A stretch of 64,000 bases of DNA from Roseobacter insulae (GTDB lineage: Bacteria > Pseudomonadota > Alphaproteobacteria > Rhodobacterales > Rhodobacteraceae). The stretch is taken from NCBI RefSeq assembly GCF_019375555.1, contig NZ_JAHXDN010000001.1, forward strand, positions 535,501 through 599,500. The letters are read 5' to 3'. The notes under the pieces are model-generated. The model was not told the DNA's origin and did not search any database. It saw nothing but the letters and a program-made list of their open reading frames with translations. Position numbers and translations under genes: made by a program. This document shows, piece after piece, positions 9,222 to 18,471 of this stretch; position 1 is the stretch's first letter, and each line of letters starts with the position of its first letter.

Positions 9222-10532
9222 TTAGTTAACTGTCAGACTGTCGGAGAGAGACTTCGTTGCCGCGCGCGCGGCCTGACGCGCTCTGGCACCCTCCAGCCAA
9301 TCCTGCATGGCTGACTTCGCAGCCTCCGGCAGTGCGTCCATTTCACCCAAGGCCGCATCAAGGTCGCCCGACTTGAGCGCCGCTTCGGCTCGGGACAGTA
9401 CCGCGTCGGGGTCCGAGCCTTCGCGCGGCGACACCGACCGGGCATTCAACTGCCGTCGCAAGAAACCCCCGATACCCTGCACATCTGTCTCGGGTACGTC
9501 GGCGCGCGCTGCCGACAGACCCGCGCGCGCAGCGTCAGGGAAGCCATCGCGCAACGCGGCCATCGTCGGCACACCCTCCGCTGCGGCGGCCCGCAACGCA
9601 TCGGGCACCTCGACGGGGGCGACCTCTTCCAACGCCCCGAGCGCCGGTTCAAATGCCTCGCCAGCGTCAACCGCCGTCACCACGCGTGTCAGCGCCGCCT
9701 GGGCAAGCGCGCGTTCGGCCTCGGTTCTCTCGCGTGCGTCGTCATCGCTCAGACGGGCCTGCAATTCCGCCAATACAGACTGCAGAGCCGCGATTTCTTC
9801 ACTGTTGTCTGCGACCGGTTCGCTGGGGGCTGGCGCAGGTTGTGCCTCCAGGGTTTCCAGCCGCGTCGTCAACTGGACCACAGAAGACTGGAGCGCATCC
9901 ACCGATGCCATCAAAGCCTCATCCGGTGCGACGCTCTGGGTGGTCGGGATGGCCGCCGCGGCCTCTTCCACCGCCTCCAACCGCGCTGCCAATGCCTCGT
10001 CTGTCTCTGCCAACGCGGCAGTTTGCGCTTCGACAGGCGCGAGATCGACAGTCTGGCGCTGCATGGAGGCTGGCAGATAAGCTTCGAGCATATCGCCCCG
10101 CCCGGCAATAAAGCCCAATAGCGCCGCAATTACGCCACCAAAAACCGCAGGCCAGATGCTGCCCTGATGTTGAGCCGGCGGAGGGGACGCAGGTTGTTGT
10201 TCAGCGTCGGTGTTTGTTGACGCGTCGTCATGGTGCAACGGTTCTTCTTGCAGCGCCTCGGCCGCAGCGCGAGCTTCGGCATCGTCGCTCATGATATCCG
10301 CCTCCGGCTCCGCTTCCAGGAGCTCGTGCGGCACCTCTTCGGTCTCGGTACGGCTGTCTTCCGTGACCGGGTCGCCGGGCGGTTCATCGGCTTTTTCGTC
10401 GGGCGTGGTGTGCGGTTCTTCGGCCGGGATCTCGCTGGCGGCTTCCTTCAGCTTCTCGTCGGTTTCGTTCCGTGCCGCGTCTTTGGCGGAATCGTCAGCA
10501 CTCAGATCTTTTTGGTTTTTCGACTTCGCCAC
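9222..10532 (-). CDS. mitofilin/HemX-like inner-membrane protein
   Basis: A 436-residue protein. The first ~145 residues are highly charged and Glu-rich, probably disordered. One membrane helix follows (IWPAVFGGVIAALLGFIAG), then a coiled-coil-prone region with many Ala, Glu and Leu (residues about 170-290) and a C-terminal helical domain ending in DWLEGARARQAARAA. This is the bacterial counterpart of mitochondrial Mic60/mitofilin (COG4223), which sits between hemD and hemY in alphaproteobacteria and is linked to shaping of the inner membrane. The function here is by family and context only. The low-complexity Ala/Glu content makes homology calls weaker in the middle. Confidence 0.8.
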   Translation of the reverse strand: MAKSKNQKDLSADDSAKDAARNETDEKLKEAASEIPAEEPHTTPDEKADEPPGDPVTEDSRTETEEVPHELLEAEPEADIMSDDAEARAAAEALQEEPLHHDDASTNTDAEQQPASPPPAQHQGSIWPAVFGGVIAALLGFIAGRGDMLEAYLPASMQRQTVDLAPVEAQTAALAETDEALAARLEAVEEAAAAIPTTQSVAPDEALMASVDALQSSVVQLTTRLETLEAQPAPAPSEPVADNSEEIAALQSVLAELQARLSDDDARERTEAERALAQAALTRVVTAVDAGEAFEPALGALEEVAPVEVPDALRAAAAEGVPTMAALRDGFPDAARAGLSAARADVPETDVQGIGGFLRRQLNARSVSPREGSDPDAVLSRAEAALKSGDLDAALGEMDALPEAAKSAMQDWLEGARARQAARAATKSLSDSLTVN

Positions 10533-10600
10533 ACCCTATACCTTTTCGAATCTACCCCCGAAGGTCCGCCCAAGAACCTTACTCGGGCATACACATCCTC

Positions 10601-11311
10601 TCAACCCAACGTGATGCGCACGCCCACCTTTTCAATAGCGTGCCACATTGCCTCGGCGGTCGGCTGTTCTGCCACATCGACCGAGGAGACATCGAGTGTC
10701 GATACAGGCTCTGCGACCGCAGAACTGAGCGCCACAACATACGGGCGCGCGTCACGAGGACATGCGCGCACGAAATGCGCTGCCGTCCGGGGCGAGAACA
10801 GGGGCACAACAACCGGATCAGGGCCTGTAAGCAGGGCGCGCGCCTCTTGTGTCATGGGCACGTGTTGCTGATCGTAGACTACCCGTCGTTCAACGGTCAG
10901 CCCTGCGGCGCAAAGCTTTTCCCGCACGGCCCCGCGGCTATAAACGCCGGACAGATGCCAGAGTTTCCGGTCGGGTTTCCGGTCGATCAAAAAACGGATC
11001 AGGGCGTCCGCATTTGCTCCAGCGCATTGGCTGTCCCAGCCTGCCTGCGATGCTGCACGTGTCGTGGCCTGCCCGATGCAATAGGCCGGTCGACCTGCGC
11101 CCGACGGGCCGAAGCTGACACCGTTTGCGGAAGTGAAAATAACCCCGTCATTCACGGGTATCTCAAGATCAACGCGGGACCCGACGATCTCGATCAACGG
11201 GCTCAACACAGCACGGAAACGACTGATGAGTTCGGGCGGGGCGCCATCGATAAACTGCTCATTTGATCCCGCGGGCCGGGTCATCAGCAATGGGATGGTG
11301 GTAGCGCCCAT
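10601..11311 (-). CDS. hemD: uroporphyrinogen-III synthase
   Basis: A 236-residue HemD-like protein. It starts [20 protein letters not shown], the usual 'LLxTRP' opening, followed by a [10 protein letters not shown] segment and a second lobe with [15 protein letters not shown] and VALSSAVAE, which are the recognisable landmarks of this divergent family. HemD closes hydroxymethylbilane to uroporphyrinogen III in tetrapyrrole synthesis. The ATG at 11311 gives family length; the reading frame stays open much further upstream but that part covers tsaD. It is divergent from tsaD (76-bp gap) and precedes the mitofilin-like gene and hemY. Confidence 0.85.
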   Translation of the reverse strand: MGATTIPLLMTRPAGSNEQFIDGAPPELISRFRAVLSPLIEIVGSRVDLEIPVNDGVIFTSANGVSFGPSGAGRPAYCIGQATTRAASQAGWDSQCAGANADALIRFLIDRKPDRKLWHLSGVYSRGAVREKLCAAGLTVERRVVYDQQHVPMTQEARALLTGPDPVVVPLFSPRTAAHFVRACPRDARPYVVALSSAVAEPVSTLDVSSVDVAEQPTAEAMWHAIEKVGVRITLG

Positions 11312-11387
11312 GAATAACCCTTGGCATTGTTTGCGACCCATTACGGTGTTACCTGCCTGCTTGAAAGCATGCAACTGGGGTCTCCCC

Positions 11388-12485
11388 TTGTCAAAATCGG
11401 TGATCGTTCTGGGATTGGAAAGCAGCTGTGACGACACGGCTGCCGCCGTGGTGCGCCGCGATCCAACCGGGCAGACCGAGATACTGTCGTCAATTGTGCG
11501 AACCCAGACCAGTTTGCACGCGGATTTCGGTGGTGTGGTCCCCGAGATCGCTGCGCGGGCCCATGCCGAGATACTCGACCATTGCGTCGAAGAGGCTCTA
11601 ACGCAAGCGAAAACGCCGTTATCGCTGATCGATGGTATCGCCGTCACCTCCGGTCCCGGTCTGATCGGGGGTGTTGTGTCTGGGGTCATGTGCGCCAAGG
11701 GGCTGTCTGCGGCCCTCGGCATCCCGCTTTACGGGGTCAACCATCTGGCCGGACATGCCCTGACGCCCCGATTGACCGACGACATCCCCTACCCTTACCT
11801 GATGCTGCTGGTGTCGGGGGGGCATTGTCAGTTTCTCATCGCGCACGGGCCGGACGCGTTTGAGCGCCTTGGGGGCACCATCGATGACGCGCCCGGCGAA
11901 GCCTTCGACAAGGTCGCCCGGCTTGTCGGTCTGCCACAGCCCGGTGGTCCGTCGGTGGAGAGCGCTGCACAGGCGGGGCGTGACGGCACGTTTACATTGC
12001 CGCGACCCCTGCTCGACCGCGCCGGGTGTGATATGTCCTTCTCCGGCCTGAAAACGGCTGTCTTGCGAACGAGGGACAGGATCGTTGCCGAACACGGCGG
12101 GTTGCCAAGCCAATTGCGCGCCGATCTCTGTGCAGAGTTTCAGGCGGCCGTGGTTGACGTTCTGGCCGAGAAAACCCGGCGCGCGCTTTCGGTTTACCTG
12201 CAAGCAGCGCCTGCGCGCGCGACCCTCTGCGTCGCGGGTGGTGTTGCCGCAAATACCGCGATCCGATCCGCGTTAGAGAATGTTTCGGCGGAATTCGATG
12301 CCAGCTTTGTTGCCCCACCCCTGTCCCTGTGCACCGATAACGCGGCCATGATCGCCTTTGCGGCGATAGAACAAATGCCACATCGGCGCGCAGACGATCT
12401 TACCCTCACCGCCCGCCCGCGCTGGCCGTTGGACAAAACCAGCCCGGCAATGCTGGGCAGCGGCAAAAAAGGCGCCAAGGCATGA
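11388..12485 (+). CDS. tsaD: tRNA N6-adenosine threonylcarbamoyltransferase
   Basis: A 365-residue TsaD (Kae1/Gcp) protein, the catalytic subunit that transfers threonylcarbamoyl to A37 of ANN-decoding tRNAs. Visible motifs are [14 protein letters not shown] at the start, the metal-binding [17 protein letters not shown], and [14 protein letters not shown]. The start is uncertain: no ATG fits, TTG at 11388 has a GGGG Shine-Dalgarno-like stretch 7 bp upstream and gives family length, while GTG at 11400 is the alternative. It is translationally coupled to gpsA by an ATGA overlap. Its partner TsaE is encoded at 23450. Confidence 0.93.
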   Translation: MSKSVIVLGLESSCDDTAAAVVRRDPTGQTEILSSIVRTQTSLHADFGGVVPEIAARAHAEILDHCVEEALTQAKTPLSLIDGIAVTSGPGLIGGVVSGVMCAKGLSAALGIPLYGVNHLAGHALTPRLTDDIPYPYLMLLVSGGHCQFLIAHGPDAFERLGGTIDDAPGEAFDKVARLVGLPQPGGPSVESAAQAGRDGTFTLPRPLLDRAGCDMSFSGLKTAVLRTRDRIVAEHGGLPSQLRADLCAEFQAAVVDVLAEKTRRALSVYLQAAPARATLCVAGGVAANTAIRSALENVSAEFDASFVAPPLSLCTDNAAMIAFAAIEQMPHRRADDLTLTARPRWPLDKTSPAMLGSGKKGAKA

Positions 12486-13444
12486 CCGTCGCCGTGCTCG
12501 GATCCGGGGCGTTCGGCACGGCTTTGGCCATCACCCTGGGCCAGAAAGCACCTACCCTGCTGTGGTCGCGCGATCCGCATCAGGCCGCCGAAATGCAAAA
12601 GGCGGGGGAAAACGCCCGCCGCCTGCCCGGGCGTCCGCTGCCGGGCGCGGTGACTGTCACAGCCGATATGGCGCTGGCGTCATCCGCCGATGTGTTGCTT
12701 TTGACGGTTCCGATGCAGCAGCTTCGGCAGTTCCTTAAAGAGCATCGCGCCGCCTTCAAGAACAAAGTGCTTGTCGCCTGTTGCAAGGGCATGGAACTGG
12801 AAACGGGCCTTGGACCGATTGACATCATGGTGCAGGTATCGCCGGAGACCTCTCATGCCCTGCTGACCGGCCCCAGCTTTGCCTCCGACATCGCGGCTGG
12901 CCTGCCAACGGGCCTGACGCTTGCCTGTGCGGATGACGCATTGGGCCGCAGGTTGCAGGCTTTGCTGTCGACCCCTGCCCTGCGGCTTTACCGCAGTCAG
13001 GATGTGATTGGCGCTTCTCTGGGCGGTGCGCTGAAAAACGTCATCGCCATTGCCTGCGGCACCGTCATGGGGGCCGGTTTGGGTGAAAGCGCACGGGCCG
13101 CACTGCTGACACGTGGTTTCGCAGAGATGCAGAGACTTGCCCTGCATCGCGGTGCCTTGCCTGACACGCTCGCCGGGTTGTCGGGCTTCGGAGATCTGGT
13201 TCTGACCTGCACCTCTGCGCAGTCGCGCAACTACCGGCTGGGGCTGTCCATCGGGCGCGGCGAAGGTTTCGACGCCTCGGTCACTGTAGAAGGTGCCGCG
13301 ACAGCCCAAGCGGCAAACGCGCTGGCACAGGAACTGGCGCTGGATCTGCCCATCACTTCGGCAGTTGCAGGTCTTTTGGAAAAACGGTTGGATGTGACGG
13401 AGGCTATGACCAGCCTTCTGTCCCGCGCTTTGAAGGAAGAATGA
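12482..13444 (+). CDS. gpsA: NAD(P)H-dependent glycerol-3-phosphate dehydrogenase
   Basis: A 320-residue cytosolic enzyme that reduces dihydroxyacetone phosphate to sn-glycerol-3-phosphate for phospholipid synthesis. The N-terminal dinucleotide motif is [12 protein letters not shown]; the conserved [12 protein letters not shown], the catalytic Lys in [13 protein letters not shown] and the [14 protein letters not shown] segment are all present. Length is normal. The ATG overlaps the tsaD stop (ATGA). It is followed 1 bp later by the YciI-like gene, so the four genes tsaD-gpsA-yciI-EVE probably form one operon. Confidence 0.95.
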   Translation: MTVAVLGSGAFGTALAITLGQKAPTLLWSRDPHQAAEMQKAGENARRLPGRPLPGAVTVTADMALASSADVLLLTVPMQQLRQFLKEHRAAFKNKVLVACCKGMELETGLGPIDIMVQVSPETSHALLTGPSFASDIAAGLPTGLTLACADDALGRRLQALLSTPALRLYRSQDVIGASLGGALKNVIAIACGTVMGAGLGESARAALLTRGFAEMQRLALHRGALPDTLAGLSGFGDLVLTCTSAQSRNYRLGLSIGRGEGFDASVTVEGAATAQAANALAQELALDLPITSAVAGLLEKRLDVTEAMTSLLSRALKEE

Positions 13445-13445
13445 C

Positions 13446-13718
13446 ATGCTTGTTGCGTTGATCGCCCACGACAAACCCGGCGCCCTGCCCCTGCGGCAAG
13501 AAAACCGCCCGGCACATGTCGCCTATCTGAAGACAGGCACCGCTGTTCAGCAGGCCGGCCCCTTGCTGAATGATGCTGGCGAAATGGCCGGATCGCTGAT
13601 CATTCTGGATGTACCGGACATGGCTGCGGCAGAGGCCTGGGTTGCAGACGACCCTTACGGCAAGGCGGGATTGTTCGACAGTGTACAATTGATCCCGTGG
13701 AACAGGGTGATCGGCTGA
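13446..13718 (+). CDS. YciI family protein
   Basis: A 90-residue ferredoxin-like alpha/beta-barrel protein. It has the YciI features: an early His-Asp (LIAHDKPG), RPAHVAYLK, GSLIILDVPDMAAAEAWVADDPY and the ending VQLIPWNRVIG. YciI proteins resemble muconolactone isomerase-like dimers; their function in bacteria is mostly unknown. It follows gpsA after one base and overlaps the EVE gene by TGATG, so it is translated with them. Confidence 0.85.
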   Translation: MLVALIAHDKPGALPLRQENRPAHVAYLKTGTAVQQAGPLLNDAGEMAGSLIILDVPDMAAAEAWVADDPYGKAGLFDSVQLIPWNRVIG

Positions 13719-14137
13719 TGGCGTATTGGCTTTTCAAATCCGAACCATCGACATGGAGCTGGGACGATCAGGTCGCGAAGGGCGACATGGGGGAAGAATG
13801 GGATGGCGTGCGAAACTATCAGGCGCGCAACTTCATGCGGCAGATGGCGCTTGGTGATCGCGGTTTCTTCTACCATTCTCAGAAAGAGCGTGCCGTGGTC
13901 GGGATTGTAGAGGTCATTGCCAAAGCGCACCCTGACAGCACAACAGATGATGAACGCTGGGAATGCGTTGATATCAAAGCGATAAAGTCTGTCAAAACGC
14001 CGGTTACGCTGGATGACATCAAGCAGGTCGAGGCCTTGTCAGAGATGGTTCTCGTCCGGAACTCTCGCCTGTCGGTGCAGCCGGTGACAGAGGAGGAATG
14101 GGCCATTGTGTGCGAGATGGCGGGCATTTCGGGCTAG
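13718..14137 (+). CDS. EVE domain-containing protein
   Basis: A 139-residue single EVE-domain protein. The domain opening AYWLFKSEPSTWSWDDQ, the WDGVRNYQARNFMR motif, and GDRGFFYHS are diagnostic. EVE domains belong to the PUA-like fold that can recognise modified bases in DNA or RNA. The ATG at 13718 overlaps the YciI stop and gives the usual start; a GTG-type start 21 bp upstream would extend it inside yciI. The link to TsaD, an RNA modification enzyme upstream, is suggestive but the target here is not known. Confidence 0.88.
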   Translation: MAYWLFKSEPSTWSWDDQVAKGDMGEEWDGVRNYQARNFMRQMALGDRGFFYHSQKERAVVGIVEVIAKAHPDSTTDDERWECVDIKAIKSVKTPVTLDDIKQVEALSEMVLVRNSRLSVQPVTEEEWAIVCEMAGISG

Positions 14138-14188
14138 CCGGATCAGGCCTCTGGTGGCACTCTGCCCGCATGAACGAGGGAGATTTCC

Positions 14189-14584
14189 ATGGAATACATC
14201 AGTGTCGCCATTGCCGGTGTCGCAGGATTTATATTTGGCGCAGTCTGGTACACTTTGCTTGCAAATCGTTGGATGGCCGCATCGGGTGTGCCGCTGGATG
14301 AAAGCGGTGCACCGGCCAATCGATCAGACCCTGTGCCTTACATCACAAGCCTTTTGGGTGCGATCCTCGTGGCCGGAATGATGCGGCATATGTTTGTTCT
14401 CAGCGGCATCGACACGGTTGACAAGGGCCTTGTGTCCGGCCTTGGCATCGGCCTGTTTCTGGTCAGCCCATGGATTGCAACATTCTACAGCTTTGGCGCA
14501 CGACCGCGCAGCCTGATCCTGATCGACGGGGGATATGCGACCTTTGGATGTATGGTCATCGGCATCGTTTTGACGCTGTTTTAG
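14189..14584 (+). CDS. DUF1761 family small membrane protein
   Basis: A 131-residue protein with four predicted membrane helices: residues about 3-24, 50-70, 84-104 and 112-130. The spacing and the conserved AGVAGFIFGAVWYTLLANRWM opening (an N-terminal helix with GxxWY) match DUF1761. Function is unknown. A good Shine-Dalgarno (GAGGGAG) precedes the ATG. It is followed by a strong hairpin at 14606-14640. Confidence 0.7.
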   Translation: MEYISVAIAGVAGFIFGAVWYTLLANRWMAASGVPLDESGAPANRSDPVPYITSLLGAILVAGMMRHMFVLSGIDTVDKGLVSGLGIGLFLVSPWIATFYSFGARPRSLILIDGGYATFGCMVIGIVLTLF

Positions 14585-14605
14585 CAATCACGCGTGCCGT
14601 CAATA

Positions 14606-14640
14606 AAGAAGGGTTCTGGCACAGCGCCAGAACCCTTCTT
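14606..14640. terminator. strong perfect hairpin, transcription terminator
   Basis: Two perfect 15-base arms (14606-14620 and 14626-14640) flank the loop ACAGC. It stands 22 bp after the DUF1761 stop. On the plus strand the tail is TTCTTC rather than a clean T-run; on the minus strand the exit is TTCTTTATTG. It can work in both directions. Confidence 0.75.
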
Positions 14641-14763
14641 CACCCCACGTGCACTCTAACCCACCACACGTGTTTGAATCTGGTCCTGGCCATACTGGCC
14701 GGATGAAACAGCAATAGCGCAACGCGCGAAAAATCGCAATTCTTCAATAGTTTAAAAGCAGTA

Positions 14764-14795
14764 CAAAAAAGAAACGCCTCTTTAACAAAGAGGCG
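14764..14795 (-). terminator. rho-independent terminator of the DUF2853 gene
   Basis: On the minus strand a 9-bp stem (arms 14795-14787 and 14783-14775, loop of 3) is followed by TTTCTTTTTTG. It lies 26 bp past the stop of the DUF2853 gene, with the classic stem plus T-run. Confidence 0.85.
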
Positions 14796-14820
14796 CTTCC
14801 CCACTGAATTTCAACACGGC

Positions 14821-15162
14821 TCAGCCGTAGACAGCTTCTTTGCCGAAATGCTTGGTCAGCATGTAATAAATCACGGCGCGGTACTTGTTGCGCTCGGATT
14901 GGCCGTACGTCTGGATCACTTTGCTGATCGCCGCATCCAATTCCGGTCCGTCGGACAAGCCCAGTTTCTTCATCAAAAAGTTGTTTTTGACCGTCTCGAT
15001 TTCCCCGGCCTGACTGCCTGCAACGGTCGACGCATCCGCATCGTAGATTGCCGGACCGCAACCAATGGTCACCTTCGTCAGCAAGTCCATATCGGGCGTC
15101 ATGCCACATTTGTTTTTCAGATCATCCGCATATTGCGCGATCAAATCGTCTCTTTTTCCCAC
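14821..15162 (-). CDS. DUF2853 family protein
   Basis: A 113-residue soluble protein. It starts GKRDDLIAQYADDLKNKCG and ends TYGQSERNKYRAVIYYMLTKHF, which matches the small DUF2853 family found mainly in marine alphaproteobacteria and Bacteroidetes. The two Cys (CGMTPD and IGCGPAIYD) are the only notable residues. Function is unknown. It is a single gene, with its own terminator, and is divergent from the LysM gene across a 180-bp gap. Confidence 0.8.
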   Translation of the reverse strand: MGKRDDLIAQYADDLKNKCGMTPDMDLLTKVTIGCGPAIYDADASTVAGSQAGEIETVKNNFLMKKLGLSDGPELDAAISKVIQTYGQSERNKYRAVIYYMLTKHFGKEAVYG

Positions 15163-15342
15163 TTTACACTCCCAATTTATTACCGAGGAAATCCCTGTCG
15201 TCTGTCCCCTCGCCGGACATTGCGGAAAGACTAGTCAAGAAATCACACGATAACAAAGGGAAATAATGCGCCGAGTTTCCCCTAGGATGATACCTGCCGA
15301 AGACATAGCATCCGTGGATCATCTACTTATCAGGAGCGTAGG

Positions 15343-15768
15343 ATGGGACTTTGGAATTTTATCAAATCAGCGGGGTCATCTCTTGTCGGTGGTGCCGAAG
15401 CGGGCGAGGCCCCGACAGAAGCAGCGTTGACGCAAGAACTTGAGAACATCGGGCTTGATGCAAAAGGGGCCGACATCAAGGTCGACGGGGACAAGGTCAC
15501 CGTGTCCGGAGGCGCCTTGTCTGTCGAGGAACGGGAAAAGATCATTCTGGCCGTCGGCAACGTCGAGGGGGTCGCGGCGGTAGAAGCTGACACAGAAGCT
15601 GATCCGGTGTTCCACACGGTCGAAAAAGGTGACACGCTCTGGGCAATCTCCTCCAAGACGCTTGGTGACGGCAACCGGTACAAAGAGATTTTCGAGGCCA
15701 ACACGCCGATGCTAAGTGACCCCGACAAGATCTACCCCGGTCAGGTCCTGCGCATCCCGCAGGCATAA
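15343..15768 (+). CDS. BON + LysM domain protein (Kbp/YgaU-like)
   Basis: A 141-residue protein with a BON domain (residues about 25-85, including VDGDKVTVSGGALS) and a C-terminal LysM domain (residues about 90-140, TVEKGDTLWAISSKTLGDGN and the ending YPGQVLRIP). This matches E. coli Kbp, a cytosolic potassium-binding protein; other members bind peptidoglycan. There is no signal peptide, so a cytosolic role fits better. The Shine-Dalgarno is GGAGCGTAGG. A strong bidirectional terminator separates it from ahcY. Confidence 0.85.
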   Translation: MGLWNFIKSAGSSLVGGAEAGEAPTEAALTQELENIGLDAKGADIKVDGDKVTVSGGALSVEEREKIILAVGNVEGVAAVEADTEADPVFHTVEKGDTLWAISSKTLGDGNRYKEIFEANTPMLSDPDKIYPGQVLRIPQA

Positions 15769-15772
15769 ACAG

Positions 15773-15807
15773 AAAAAGCCCGAAACAGAGACTGTCTCGG
15801 GCTTTTT
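15773..15807. terminator. bidirectional rho-independent terminator between the LysM gene and ahcY
   Basis: Arms AAAAAGCCCGA (15773-15783) and TCGGGCTTTTT (15797-15807) give an 11-bp stem with T-runs on both strands. It serves the convergent genes on either side. Confidence 0.9.
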
Positions 15808-15827
15808 CCTTCTTATTCAGCAGATCA

Positions 15828-17216
15828 TCAGTAACGGTAGTGTTCGGGTTTGAAGGGCCCTTCCGGTGCCACACCGATATAGGCCGCCTGATCCTTATCG
15901 AGCTGCGTCAGCTTAACACCGATGCGACCAAGGTGAAGGCGGGCAACTTTCTCGTCCAGATGTTTTGGCAGGATGTAGACGTCGTTCTTATACTCATCGC
16001 CCTTCGTCCACAGTTCGATCTGCGCCAGCACTTGGTTGGTGAAGGAGGCGGACATCACGAAGGATGGGTGCCCGGTTGCGTTGCCCAGGTTCAGCAGACG
16101 CCCTTCGGACAGCAGGATCAGACGATTGCCGTTCGGCATCTCGATCATGTCCACCTGTTCCTTGATGTTTGTCCACTTGTGGTTCTTGAGCGCTGCCACC
16201 TGAATCTCATTATCGAAGTGGCCGATATTTCCGACAATCGCCATGTCCTTCATCTCGCGCATGTGCTCGATGCGGATCACGTCCTTGTTGCCTGTGGTTG
16301 TGATGAAGATGTCCGCGCTGTCGACGACATCTTCGAGCAGCACAACCTCGAAACCGTCCATGGCGGCCTGCAACGCGCAGATCGGGTCCACTTCGGTCAC
16401 TTTCACACGGGCACCGGCACCCCGCAGGGATGCGGCTGACCCTTTACCCACATCGCCATAGCCCATAACAACAGCCACTTTACCGGCCATCATCGTGTCC
16501 GTGGCGCGACGGATGCCATCCACAAGCGATTCCTTGCAGCCGTATTTGTTGTCGAACTTCGACTTGGTGACGGAATCATTCACGTTAATCGCAGGGAAAG
16601 GCAGTTGTCCCTGTTTCACCAGATCATAAAGCCTGTGCACGCCGGTTGTCGTTTCCTCGGAAACGCCTTTGATCTGGTCCCGCATCCTTGTGAACCAGCC
16701 CGGTGAGGCTTCCATGCGTTTTTTGATCTGCTCCTTGATCACGGCTTCTTCTTCGGAAGTCGGGACAGGAATGATATCTTCGCCCGCCTCTGCGCGTGCC
16801 CCCATCAGGACGTAGAGCGTCGCATCGCCGCCATCGTCGAGGATCATGTTGGGCCCGTCCTCGAACATGAATGACTTGTCGAGGTAATCCCAATGCTCTT
16901 CCAGCGACTGACCCTTGATGGCAAAGACCGGTGTTCCGCCAGCGGCGATGGCCGCGGCCGCATGATCCTGTGTTGAAAAGATGTTGCACGACGCCCAACG
17001 CACATCGGCACCCAGTGCCACCAGCGTTTCGATCAGAACAGCCGTCTGGATCGTCATGTGCAGCGATCCAACGATTCGCGCGCCATTCAGCGGTTTGCTG
17101 TCGCCGTATTCTTCCCGCAGCGCCATCAAGCCCGGCATTTCGGTCTCGGCGATATTGAGCTCCTTGCGCCCATAGTCTGCGAGAGAGATGTCTTTTACGA
17201 TATAGTCGTTGGCCAT
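15828..17216 (-). CDS. ahcY: adenosylhomocysteinase (S-adenosylhomocysteine hydrolase)
   Basis: A 462-residue NAD-dependent enzyme that splits S-adenosylhomocysteine into adenosine and homocysteine, so removing the inhibitor of methyltransferases. Visible are [20 protein letters not shown], the substrate segment [14 protein letters not shown], the NAD motif [13 protein letters not shown] and the C-terminal KPEHYRY. I start at ATG 17216; an ATG three codons upstream is possible. In Rhodobacter, ahcY lies next to regA, and that association is partly kept here (regA is 1.8 kb away). No SAH riboswitch fold is evident in the 120 bp upstream. Confidence 0.96.
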   Translation of the reverse strand: MANDYIVKDISLADYGRKELNIAETEMPGLMALREEYGDSKPLNGARIVGSLHMTIQTAVLIETLVALGADVRWASCNIFSTQDHAAAAIAAGGTPVFAIKGQSLEEHWDYLDKSFMFEDGPNMILDDGGDATLYVLMGARAEAGEDIIPVPTSEEEAVIKEQIKKRMEASPGWFTRMRDQIKGVSEETTTGVHRLYDLVKQGQLPFPAINVNDSVTKSKFDNKYGCKESLVDGIRRATDTMMAGKVAVVMGYGDVGKGSAASLRGAGARVKVTEVDPICALQAAMDGFEVVLLEDVVDSADIFITTTGNKDVIRIEHMREMKDMAIVGNIGHFDNEIQVAALKNHKWTNIKEQVDMIEMPNGNRLILLSEGRLLNLGNATGHPSFVMSASFTNQVLAQIELWTKGDEYKNDVYILPKHLDEKVARLHLGRIGVKLTQLDKDQAAYIGVAPEGPFKPEHYRY

Positions 17217-17249
17217 CGGGTGCATATCCTATCCGTGCGATTTCAAGCG

Positions 17250-17278
17250 CAGATAGCACCGTGACTGTCCTGAGACAA
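17250..17278 (-). promoter_or_regulatory. predicted housekeeping promoter of ahcY
   Basis: On the minus strand TTGTCT (17278-17273) and TATCTG (17255-17250) are 17 bp apart. The start of transcription would be near 17243, about 27 bases before the ahcY ATG. It is a good match for a sigma-70-type promoter but is only predicted. Confidence 0.5.
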
Positions 17279-17352
17279 TGCGTTAGCTCGCATCGGCCCG
17301 AATGCGCGCGAAAGGTTAACGCCGCAAGGCCCGTTCCGACCTGTCCGAAGGT

Positions 17353-17667
17353 CTAGCTAGCCGTTCCATCCACGGGTGAAACTTCCGGACCTTCAAAGAA
17401 ATCCGTGCCTGCCGCAACAACGCAGCTGATACCGTTCGGGCTGGTCAGCAGCACCGTGAAAGTTCCGGTATCAGGGGACGACCAGATTTCCATTATCGAT
17501 TGCGCAGCGCGCGTTTTTTGCAGCCCGCCTGCGGTGAAATGCTCCGCGTATTTTGACTTTAGACTTTCGATGACCGCGTCTCGCGGACCGCAGTTTGCAG
17601 CCGCAGCCGGCGGTGGGATACCTGCCAGTCCAAGGGTCAGGCAGGCGAAGATGAGATACTTGAACAC
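17353..17667 (-). CDS. small secreted protein of unknown function
   Basis: A 104-residue protein with a clear signal peptide: FKYLIFACLTLGLAGI, then a cleavage site probably after PPPAAAA. The mature part of about 80 residues has two Cys (NCGPRD and GISCVV) that could form a disulfide, and a segment SIMEIWSSPDTGTFTVLLTSP. Similar short proteins are common in Rhodobacterales and carry no assigned function. It is transcribed alone on the minus strand, downstream of nothing obvious and divergent from the HD hydrolase gene. Confidence 0.65.
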   Translation of the reverse strand: MFKYLIFACLTLGLAGIPPPAAAANCGPRDAVIESLKSKYAEHFTAGGLQKTRAAQSIMEIWSSPDTGTFTVLLTSPNGISCVVAAGTDFFEGPEVSPVDGTAS

Positions 17668-17714
17668 AGCAAGATCCTTTCGTTTTCGCTTCTGACATTG
17701 GAGAAGGCGACCAT

Positions 17715-17825
17715 ATGGAAAAGGACGCGCCTTCCCCCATGGTACACATCGTGATCACAGAGCCTGTTTACAAAACACAGCCCGTCAATAACCTGTGGCA
17801 GCTTGTGATCAGATGCGTTTTATAG
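17715..17825 (+). CDS. possible small ORF (36 codons), uncertain
   Basis: The reading frame starts MEKDAPSPMVHIVI and ends IRCVL before TAG. It has a good Shine-Dalgarno, GGAGAAGG, 7 bases ahead of the ATG. The spacing is convincing but codon use is mixed and I recognise no family. It fills much of the 207-bp gap between the secreted-protein gene and the HD hydrolase gene. It could instead be a leader or pure chance. Confidence 0.2.
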   Translation: MEKDAPSPMVHIVITEPVYKTQPVNNLWQLVIRCVL

Positions 17826-17874
17826 TGCTCCTGAATTATGGCGAAATCGTGACGCGAAAACGGACCGTAACATC

Positions 17875-18471
17875 ATGGCAACACCTAAACGCGCATGGCA
17901 GCGCATGCTTTCAGGGCGCAGGCTGGACCTTCTGGACCCCACGCCGGTGGATGTGGAGATTGAAGACATCGCGCATGGTCTTGCTTTCGTTGCGCGCTGG
18001 AACGGCCAGACCAGAGGCGACCACGCCTATTCTGTTGCAGAGCATTCCCTTTTGGTAGAGACGCTTTTTGGCCGGATTGCCCCCAAAGCGCCGCCAAAGT
18101 GGCGGTTGGCCGCGCTTCTGCATGATGCGCCTGAATACGTGATCGGCGACATGATTTCGCCGGTCAAGGCTGCCGTGGGACCGGGTTATGGCGCCTTGGA
18201 TGACAGGCTGGCTGCTGCGGTGCACATCCGCTTTGGCCTGCCCGCAACGCTCCCGGTACAAATCAAGAAGCAGATCAAGAAGGCCGACAAAATCAGTGCC
18301 TGGATGGAAGCGACCCAAATCGCGGGGTTTTCGGAAACAGAGGCGAGCAAGTTCTTCGGCAAGCCCGACACTGTCATCATGAACGACCTGCGCATCGTGC
18401 TGCGTGCGCCGGTGGACGCGCGCGCCGCTTTCACGCAACGTCACCTCGAATTGCTGGCGGAGATGCAATGA
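17875..18471 (+). CDS. HD-domain hydrolase (YfbR/5'-nucleotidase-like)
   Basis: A 198-residue HD-superfamily phosphohydrolase. The metal ligands are seen as EHSLLVETL (the first His, in DHAYSVAEH), LLHDAPEYVIGD (the HD pair) and a distal KKADKISAWMEAT. This resembles YfbR-type 5'-deoxynucleotidases, which act on nucleoside monophosphates, but the substrate is not known. Its last codons overlap the next gene (ATGA), so the HD enzyme and the acetyltransferase are translated together. Confidence 0.82.
   Translation: MATPKRAWQRMLSGRRLDLLDPTPVDVEIEDIAHGLAFVARWNGQTRGDHAYSVAEHSLLVETLFGRIAPKAPPKWRLAALLHDAPEYVIGDMISPVKAAVGPGYGALDDRLAAAVHIRFGLPATLPVQIKKQIKKADKISAWMEATQIAGFSETEASKFFGKPDTVIMNDLRIVLRAPVDARAAFTQRHLELLAEMQ

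Noticed and set aside
14641-14763. Gap of about 120 bp after the DUF1761 terminator
   Set aside because: It holds two short CACGTG words and no ORF, RNA or repeat that I can support.
17217-17350. SAH or SAM-type riboswitch upstream of ahcY
   Set aside because: I could not find the conserved core or a supporting set of stems by eye; a plain promoter explains the region.
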